DNA of 64,000 nucleotides, from NCBI GenBank assembly GCA_033675265.1, contig JAUJYZ010000680.1, positions 208,501 through 272,500 of the forward strand, read 5' to 3'. The DNA is from Actinostola sp. cb2023. Lineage: Eukaryota > Cnidaria > Anthozoa > Actiniaria > Actinostolidae. The notes under the pieces were generated by a model, which was not told the DNA's origin, searched no databases, and saw only the letters and a program-made list of their open reading frames with translations. The translations under genes were made by a program, and so were the position numbers. Positions 53,244 through 64,000 of the stretch are shown here, one piece after another (the stretch's first letter is position 1; each line of letters begins with the position of its first letter).

Positions 53244-53336
53244 AGGTCTTCGTGTAGCTGCACAAAGTCGTTCTATGTATTGTTTTTACATAAACAAACA
53301 ATAGCCAGGACAATTTGTGCAGCTACACGAAGACCT
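53244..53336. repeat. 93-bp palindrome
   Basis: AGGTCTTCGTGTAGCTGCAC at the left is inverted exactly at the right, giving 23-base arms, with a loop of about 47 bases. Directly abuts the previous element. Confidence 0.6.
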
Positions 53337-53637
53337 TGCCTACGTGTATTCATACTGTATTTGGTATTTCACTCATTTACTTTTTTCGCTCGCATTGTTT
53401 AGTTGTCAAGGCAACCTAATTCGCCCGCAAAGAATTATGGGGCTTCGTTGTAATTTATTGAAAATAAGATAAAGAAGAGTTACTGTTATATCTTCAAGCA
53501 TGAAGTATTTATTGTAATAGTTTGTAGTTTATTTAAGATAGTGTCAGTTAGCATGTTATTGTGTCAATCAATACGAAAAACATAGTTCCTAAGATTTAAA
53601 AAAAAAAGAATATCGAATGTCTGTCTGCAATCTGTTC

Positions 53638-54530
53638 TAGGGCTGTCCACAAGCTGCTCCAAATTGTTAAAAAAGATGCTCAAAATTTCTCAGAAAGTTG
53701 CTCAAAAGTTGCTCCAAAACTCTAAAAGTTGCTCAAAAGTTGCTCGAAAATCTTAAAGTTGCTACAATGTTGCTTTTCGTATTTATTATAATAAGATGTT
53801 AATTACCCAATCAAAGGGATATTTCTAACCGTTTTTCTAATTTTTTCATATAGTATAGCTTGTTATCAGGAATTTACAACATTTTCTTGGCATCTGTAGC
53901 CAATGTTAGTTTACATGATCAATCTTATGGCTATGTTAATAATATTTATCTGAAAATGACTTGTGTAAGTGTAACTCTCTTTGCAGCTAATTAACAAAGC
54001 AGCTGGTAGCTCTACGCTGCTTATCAAATCAAGGCTTTTTTCAGTTGCATTTCGTTTGTTGCCATTTTTGTCCACCATTTTTAATTTTGGTAAAGTAACC
54101 GCTGACCACCTGAATCGCCTTTTCAAATAACCACAGGCAGCCCACTACTACTCCACAAGCCTTCACTAACCTAGACTTGCTGCAAGTCTCGTTCGTTTTC
54201 CACCCCGCGAAATACGCTGTTTGGGCTTCCTGTGTTTGCTTGGGCTTTCTGCAAACACAGGAAGCCCAAACAGCGTACTTCGCGGGGGAAAAACGAACGA
54301 GACTTGGAGCAAGTCTATCACTAACCCAGTCCTGAACACTGCATGCTGTTTACAAACTGTATTATGACCCATAAAGCGAGATAAACCAAGTTTAGTACTT
54401 AGTTGGCCTGATTAATTTGTTTTAATTTGTGGAAATGTTTAAGAAAGAAAGAAGTTGCTCGAAAGAAAACAAGTTGCCCGCAATCGGAAAAGTTGCGCAA
54501 AAGTTGCCGAGCAACTTGTGGAAAGCCCTA
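53638..54530. mobile_element. 893-bp hAT non-autonomous element with 8-bp target duplication
   Basis: Terminal repeats TAGGGCTGTCCACAAG at the left and TAGGGCTTTCCACAAG (reversed) at the right match over 20 of 22 bases. ATCTGTTC lies exactly outside both ends (53630-53637 and 54531-54538); an 8-bp duplication is the hAT signature. GTTGCTC-type repeats lie just inside both ends, as is common for subterminal transposase sites. No transposase frame. A second element is nested inside at 54172. Confidence 0.85.
54172..54317. mobile_element. 146-bp foldback MITE nested in the hAT element
   Basis: Arms of about 66 bases begin TAGACTTGCTGCAAGTCTCG and are inverted at the right end. TCACTAACC flanks both sides exactly (54163-54171 and 54318-54326), a 9-bp duplication as made by Mutator-like elements. 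Confidence 0.85.
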
Positions 54531-54538
54531 ATCTGTTC

Positions 54539-57902
<3,364 letters not shown>

Positions 57903-60900
57903 ATGGATGCGTTAAAGCGATTACGAGAGCAGGCGGGTGGGTGCGATTACCTTAACCTACCGGCGATCGAGTTTATTAAGGAAACACTCAACCTTCTGTC
58001 ACAGTCATCGAGAGGTGGAGGCTCAGTGTTGTCGTGCGCCAGCCAACCTCGGATCTTTTTAGAATTGTCCTTGAAGAGACTGAAGCACGACATGGAAACG
58101 AATCCATTCTCCATTGAAAATATATTAAAGAAGGATTCGTCCCCTTCCCTGCCTGCCGCATCCACGACTGAGACCCGAGAAGAGCCCGAAGAACCATCGT
58201 CAAAAGCCACCGCTGCTCTGTCTTTAGCAGCTAAACTTGCAGGTACGTTCGCGCACACTAAATAAGTAAGCTCGCTTCGTGTTGTAAATGCATAACATGG
58301 GCAGCAGCTAAAGGGACAATAAGAACGTAAAATCATTTGTGATCCTCAAATGCGCTTTAATCTAATGTAAAAGTATATGTTGTTGGGTACCGCGCACGGT
58401 TGGGACAAACTTGCATGCGCGGTCAGGTTGGTTTGGTTGAGTAACATAGATGGAGGTGTTGGAGTTAGCATCATTACGTAGTGCTGAAAACTTTCGCTAA
58501 TACTTTAGGCCGCTATTGAGAGAACAATGCATTAACAAACATTCAAACCACTTCCAGTATTGAAAGCCTTCTTGCTGAAAGATGATGTGTTATCAATTAG
58601 CGCAGAGATCTTCAGTGGCGACGAAACCAAATGAAAACAAATTATTGTATGGAGTATTGGGCACGGAATGTCGACAAAAAGAACTGCAAAGAGTTTGTAA
58701 AGTCTGTAAAGAAAGAATTCGAAAGGAGATGTGAATTTGATAAGTTGGTTTTGGGTCACTTGAGTCAGATTCTAGAATGGTTCGCCAACGACACATAATT
58801 TGCGCATTAGAGGCATGAAAGATTGTGTCCAAAGTGGCGCATTTCACACCTTAAAGAGGTCCAAGTCTTAGAGCCTCCGAGCCATACCGAGCTTGATCTT
58901 TCTTTCATGCTAGATCTAGACTAAATACCGTTGAAAACTAAAATACTTTATCACGACAACAATGAGCATACAGGAAATCTGCAGACCCTTCGTGAAAGAA
59001 TTACATAAACAGGATGTTGTTATCAAGCTTTTAAGGCTTAGCATCCTAAAATATGAACAAATCGAATACATTGGGTCAGACCAGGGTATTCCAGAATGAT
59101 TGTAAATATGTTGTAAGGTGAATCCTTCTAAGAAACAACTGGCGCCAGTGGAGATGCTATCTCAGAACCGCTTGCTTGGGACGCGTTTGCAAAGGTGTTC
59201 TCTCAATAGTTGTCGAAACAACGAAGCACGACAAGAGAATAGTCCTTGGTAGTTTGAGTATGAAAGCCTGAGCGATAATCTAAGGACTTAAATCGTTTGA
59301 TGCGGGTTAGTTTATGTTAGCCTAAATCGTACTAATCCTCTCGTCAGCTATTTAGCAGACTACTCTGGCTTTATCTGCCCAGATCGCTTGCTGATCGACT
59401 TTCTCTTACCCTGATTCGGCAAAACACGGTCAGAATGTGCTCGATGCTGAGAGATCTTTGGGCTAATGTACGCCTGCTGAAGAGTATTGTAGATATCTGT
59501 GAATAAACTTGAACATTGAGCAGATTTGCAGTGTCGAAAAAGGTCAGAGAATGTTCTTCAAGCGACGCAAAAAAAGGAATAAATGTGGTACATAAACGGC
59601 CGTTTTATTCTCAGTCTTGGGATTCTGTCCTGAGATCTTTCACCTCCTTGCTTAGTGGGACTCCTGTCCACGCTAGCAATCCTAAGGAATTTATCCTGTG
59701 TACCTAAGATTAAAAAAGGTATTTTAAACACTCGAAATGGAGAGACATATATCTTGGCTTGTGTTGACTCTAAACATTTGCAAACACGGCGTTTTTGAAG
59801 ACGGTGTGACCGGGATCATTAAAAGGATAACGTCTATAACATTGTATATTCAAGATGAATTAAGACAGAATAAACCCAAGACATCTGAGATAATCTGCCC
59901 TAACAAATGCACCCCTGGAGTCCCAAACTTTGTTGAACAACATTCTCTCACTAAAGTCCACACTCACTGACAACACACACTCTGGTTAATTTTGAGAAGT
60001 CATTATTGTCCAAGAAATTTGTGTTCCTCCATCAGAGATTCATTTCCATCACATCTTTAAGAAATTTAGTTTTCTTCAATGGTGCAAGTCATATGGAAGA
60101 CCTTCTTTGACGTAGGCGGCGTCACCGTGGACAGGTCATTAATTATTTCTTGTGGCGGCAAAGAAACCGATCGAAAGTTGATACAATATGCCTTGGTTTA
60201 AAGAATTCAACATGATCCTCTGGCTTGAAGCCTAATGTTAAATTGGCACGCACTGTTTGGATGCTGAGCGGCTAGAGGTAGATTTGAACAAGTTTTACAC
60301 CCAGCCCGTCGTTGCAGTCACGGTTCCGTTTTTACTTGTGAATGTACAACTGACTTTTTCGGCTGCCAGCCCTTTGGTGGATCGACACAGTGGTCCTAAC
60401 AGTGTGATCCTGGCCCGTTTCGACATCAACTACAAATAATTTAAAAGAAAAAAGAAATTAAGTTTGAACATCCAGTGAATCAGTCTAGTTGTGCTGTACG
60501 GGCAATGAAATCTTATGTCTCCATCAGTAGTTTCATGCAAACAAGTTGAAAAGATAATGCTGGCAAAAACGACAATCAAATTGAACCACAGCACCAGACC
60601 GCAGCTGATCTACCTGAATACCATGCTCACTACACGCATTTTCCATCCTAAAACATTGATTACAGTTTTGTTTTAAAGTTAAAGCGATACTTTTACTTTT
60701 CAACTCGGCGAAATGGATTTGATGCTATAGTTAGTCTCTAGAGACTTGCACCCCATGCATGCAGGAAGCCACAGGCCCAAGCACATCAAAACACTATAAA
60801 ACTACGTTACTATGATTCTCGTCGGTCGCAATAACTAGTATTTCGCCTTTTTGAGAAGTGAGTTTCAAGTGGTTTTGTAGGTGTACTGCATGGTCGATAT

Positions 60901-63506
60901 ATGGAGAGAAACTTATGTCTTCTCTATAACCGCTTTACGATTAAACAGAACATCGGTTTTTCATTACATGCGTCTTAGTTTCCTTACCGTTTCTTTTCGA
61001 GCTTCAGCCAGTTTCTCAGGTTTGTTGTCTGACAAAGAAAGCAGGCTTGATTGCTTGCCATCTCGTGAGGCGATTCTCTAACGGCGTTCAGCACTTGTAA
61101 CTAATGCAAAATCATCGATCGGTGAGGAATTCATTCGCATTTTTCCAATTTCAATTCAGTCTAATAATGATTATTTAAAGCTCCGTTACGTCTGCCAGCC
61201 CCACAAGGCGTACCGAGTCAGGTCTTTCAAGTGTCACGATAAATTATGATGTGTTGAATGCTACTACGATCGCCCGCGTCGCAGAAAACCGCTTCTATGC
61301 GAACGTATGATATCATACTGCTGTGTTGACTTCCTTGTGATTCAACATTTCGTCAGGCCTGAGGCTACTTCTATAATCACTGATTAACATTCACAACTTG
61401 TGTTTTATCTGTTAATCCTCGGCAAGCGATTAAGCTGGTGCAAGACTTAAGCCGCTAAAAGCAGAATCAGGGGCACAAAATAAAATCACCACTTCTGCAC
61501 CCCCACACCAACAACCGGGGGGGGGGGGGGGGGGGGGGGGACTCCCATATAAAAGTGGTGGGGATGCTCGTCGTACCTTTTAAGGGTTAAAATCGTAGTA
61601 TAGTTGCTGCTTAGGGTGTAAACCTTAAACGACCACCGTTAAAGTTATCCCCGTATACGTACCTTTAATTTTAGGGGTTAAAATCGTAGTTTGGTTGCTG
61701 CTAAGGGTGTAAAACGTAAACGATCACCGAGTAGAGTTCCCGGTACCTTTTAGGGGTTAACATAGTAGTATGGTTGCTGATTACACCGTTAGAGTTATCC
61801 AGGTACCTTTTAGAGTATTTTCCCGTGAATACTTGTCAGGAAACTAATGTTCATGTAGTTGGTTACACGTGTTGCCACGCCCCACAAGGTCGAGATTCTG
61901 GAACCTTGGAGGTTGTGTTTTACAAATTGCCGACGAGGATTTCCGTCCCTGCATGTTTATTGGGAAGACAGCAGAGAGGGGAGGGGAGAAAAGGGAAGAG
62001 GAGAGTGGGGGAGAGGAGATGAGGGGATGGGAGGGGAGGGGCCGGGAGGGGAGGGGAGGTCAGTATGGAGTTGGAAAATAAAACTGATTATAGAACTTTC
62101 ACGATGGACTATAAGGCTAAAATATCTGTTTCTATAAACTTTGTTAATATTATTTAAAGTAACATTTGTTCAATCTATTTTAGACGTTATCCTTGAGGCA
62201 AGAAAGGAAAAGAGTCGACGAGGAAATCGTCGAACACGGACAGCCTTCACACACCAGCAGCTGGCCGCACTAGAGAAAATATTCAACAAAACTCATTATC
62301 CTGACGTCGAGGTGAGAGAGCAACTTGCTGCAACGACAACACTACAAGAAGCAAGAATACAGGTACGAGAACGACGCTGACAACTAATACACTAACTATC
62401 AAAACTGACATAAAAACCAACGCAACTGAAGTCATGTGTAATGAGATATGGTGTGTATCGTAATGAAGTGATCAATGTGAATAATGAGTTGAAACGATAC
62501 TGAAATGAAAGGAACTCATATTTTTTCTGAGTTCCTTTCATTTCAGTATCGTTTCAACTCATTATTCACATTTATCAACTGGAAGTTAATCGCGTTATTT
62601 TTTTCTGATTTATGGTCATGTTTCCCATTTTAGGAAGAATTGAATATAATTTATTGAATTGAATTGAATATTAATTTATTGAATTGAATTGAATATTAAT
62701 TTATTGAATTGAATTGAATATTAATTTATTGAATTGAATTGAATATTAATTTATTGAATTGAATTGAATATTAATTTATTTTATTTTATTGAAATTGTTC
62801 TATTTTATTTTATTGAAATTGATCTAATTATTTATTTTAAATGAGTGTTTTTTACTATTATCATTATATTAATAACATTACGTTGATACCAAATAATTTT
62901 TTCCATTCAGAACAAATTTTAATTGGTTGTCTATTATTAATATATTATAAATTATTGCCATATATGGAATATATGTTCCATATTAGGAAGTACCAAAACA
63001 TTGACTGCTCCAGCTGAAATATCATGAAAATAGAAGGGTTTTTTAATGAATAATTTTCATCAGAAGTAATTAAATTTGTTTTCATTTTTAATTAGTTTTT
63101 TTATGATTATTCAAAGGTGTGGTTCAAAAATCGAAGAGCAAAGTTCCGCAAAGACCAACGGCGCCACCTCGCGTCTGATCGCGAACACCGCTCGAGTTAT
63201 GAAAACGACGACGAGTTATCGACCTACATGACACCAATGTACTACCCACCACCCCACGGGCAGCAGATTAGTCATCCAACTATTCCCCACTACTGGAGCC
63301 CTAGTATTGATTGGAGCCCCGCGGAGACTTCGATGTTACCAGTCAGCGGTGCATGCTATGGACATGCGCACGCACCAATAGTTTCTACGCATGTGCCGAC
63401 GAACACTCATATTCATGTACCGGAAGTACCATACAGTAATCTTGTCCTACAGCGCGCGCATGTGCACAGAGAGGACATGTGGAATAATTGCCCGGGAATG
63501 TTTTGA
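57903..63506 (+). CDS. Dmbx-like paired-like homeodomain transcription factor B
   Basis: Three exons: 57903-58242, 62184-62362, 63117-63506. Phases 1 and 0 agree, total 909 nt, 302 residues. Exon 1 contains FSIENIL at residues 69-75, a good eh1 Groucho/TLE-binding motif, and ends [10 protein letters not shown] at the donor. The homeodomain is about 128-187: [16 protein letters not shown], the NKTHYPDV block, and [12 protein letters not shown] with Lys177 at position 50. This is very close to bilaterian Dmbx1. Intron placement inside the homeodomain is identical to gene A and Pitx. The C-terminal region is rich in Pro, His and Tyr and has no OAR motif. Dmbx proteins are nuclear repressors in neural development in vertebrates; a repressor role here is supported by eh1 but is inferred. 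The last acceptor (CAAAG at 63112-63116) is slightly weak but keeps the homeodomain intact. The start ATG opens the frame directly. Confidence 0.9.
61517..61540. repeat. run of 24 G
   Basis: Homopolymer in intron 1 of Dmbx-like B. Length may be uncertain because such runs are hard to sequence. Confidence 0.9.
61558..61815. repeat. degenerate ~60-85 bp tandem repeat in intron 1 of gene B
   Basis: Three to four units built on GTACCTTTTA, GGGGTTAAAATCGTAGTAT, GGTTGCTGCT and AGAGTTATCC, losing similarity towards 61815. Confidence 0.75.
61974..62058. repeat. G-rich polypurine tract in intron 1 of gene B
   Basis: About 85 bases of almost only A and G with many GGGG runs (GGGAGGGGAGGGG patterns), about 125 bases before the homeodomain exon. 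It could form a G-quadruplex or a triplex; this is not shown here. Confidence 0.7.
62474..62572. repeat. perfect 45-bp hairpin in intron 2 of gene B
   Basis: 62474-62518 and 62528-62572 are exact inverse complements with a 9-base T-rich loop. The stem starts AATGTGAATAATGAGTTG. It would form a long perfect RNA hairpin when the intron is transcribed. Confidence 0.95.
62641..62780. repeat. 25-bp tandem repeat
   Basis: About five copies of a 25-base AT-rich unit, GAATTGAATTGAATATTAAT plus TTATT, in intron 2 of gene B. Confidence 0.9.
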
Positions 63507-63839
63507 TCTATTTAGCATATGCTTTGTATAATAATCCTCTGTACAGTATATTACAGTCGTGAATACTCATTGAGATAAGTTTTACATTTGTTATACATTT
63601 GTTATAAATTTGTGAGCGATATGCGGTTGGATAACGGCCGATAAGGACCGGAGTGACGACGGCGGAGGTCACATGTTTTGGCCGCTGGCGAGCCAACCAA
63701 GGCTGACACATGTTCATTTCAGGCCTGTTCGTTACTGATCTGAGTCGAACTTTATAAAACAAACTTTAACTTTTGCAAATTAGTGTAAAGAACAAAACCC
63801 TGAACAACGCGTCAACATGACAGAAACAATTATTTGTTG

Positions 63840-63845
63840 AATAAA
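63840..63845 (+). terminator. poly(A) signal AATAAA for Dmbx-like B
   Basis: The canonical hexamer about 335 bases after the stop codon; no closer exact match was seen. Confidence 0.45.
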
Positions 63846-64000
63846 AAACTTGAACGAAGGATTTAAGCAGATTTATATAATTGTACATTGTTACTGGTGA
63901 ACTCCGTCGGTAAACCCCGACTGTGACTGCGTATTTTCTTCTTGTCCAGTCTGGCTACCACAGCGCACAGCTAAAACCTAAAGTTCTTTTGACCTGTGAA
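63846..64000. other. window edge, nothing recognised
   Basis: Unique sequence downstream of Dmbx-like B, with no open frame or repeat of note. Confidence 0.4.

Larger units (their letters stand above)
52243..53637. other. intergenic 3' of Dmbx-like A
   Basis: No gene supported. Includes the probable 3' untranslated region of gene A (no AATAAA close to the stop was found) and the two adjacent palindromes listed separately. Confidence 0.4.

Overview
The window looks like nuclear DNA of a cnidarian, most likely an anthozoan (stony coral or sea anemone; a coral is my best guess). The genome is AT-rich, genes are split by introns, there are long gene-poor stretches full of small non-autonomous DNA transposons and microsatellites, and the recognisable genes are metazoan developmental or cell-surface genes. 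No prokaryotic, organellar or viral genes were seen.

Layout: (1) 1-6.9 kb: a hAT-like element, then a five-exon gene for a 626-residue type II membrane protein (membrane anchor, stalk, short collagen stretch, three Ig domains, C-terminal contactin-associated-protein/fibrinogen-like domain). (2) 6.9-12.9 kb: repeats only, including a foldback element, two ~57-bp minisatellites split by a TTAA-flanked piggyBac-like element, and small MITEs. (3) 13.0-14.2 kb: a single-coding-exon, membrane-anchored SGNH/PC-esterase-like protein. (4) 14.2-23.7 kb: no supportable gene. (5) 23.7-26.3 kb, minus strand: a complete three-exon Pitx homeobox gene. (6) 26.3-45 kb: gene-free, with very long microsatellites, foldback elements and one Crypton/DUF3504-like fragment. 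(7) 45.0-52.2 kb: a four-exon Dmbx-like homeobox gene (A). (8) 52.2-57.9 kb: a hAT element carrying a nested MITE, plus palindromes. (9) 57.9-63.5 kb: a three-exon Dmbx-like homeobox gene (B).

The main biological content is a cluster of three paired-like homeobox genes, all with lysine at homeodomain position 50: Pitx, Dmbx-like A and Dmbx-like B. A and B share intron positions and phases, and each has an eh1-type Groucho-binding motif in the exon upstream of the homeodomain, so they look like tandem duplicates. The first two exons of gene A (45062-45103 and 45676-45802) were assembled by hand from reading-frame phase, splice sites and similarity to gene B. Splice models are inferred from sequence only; no transcript data were available.
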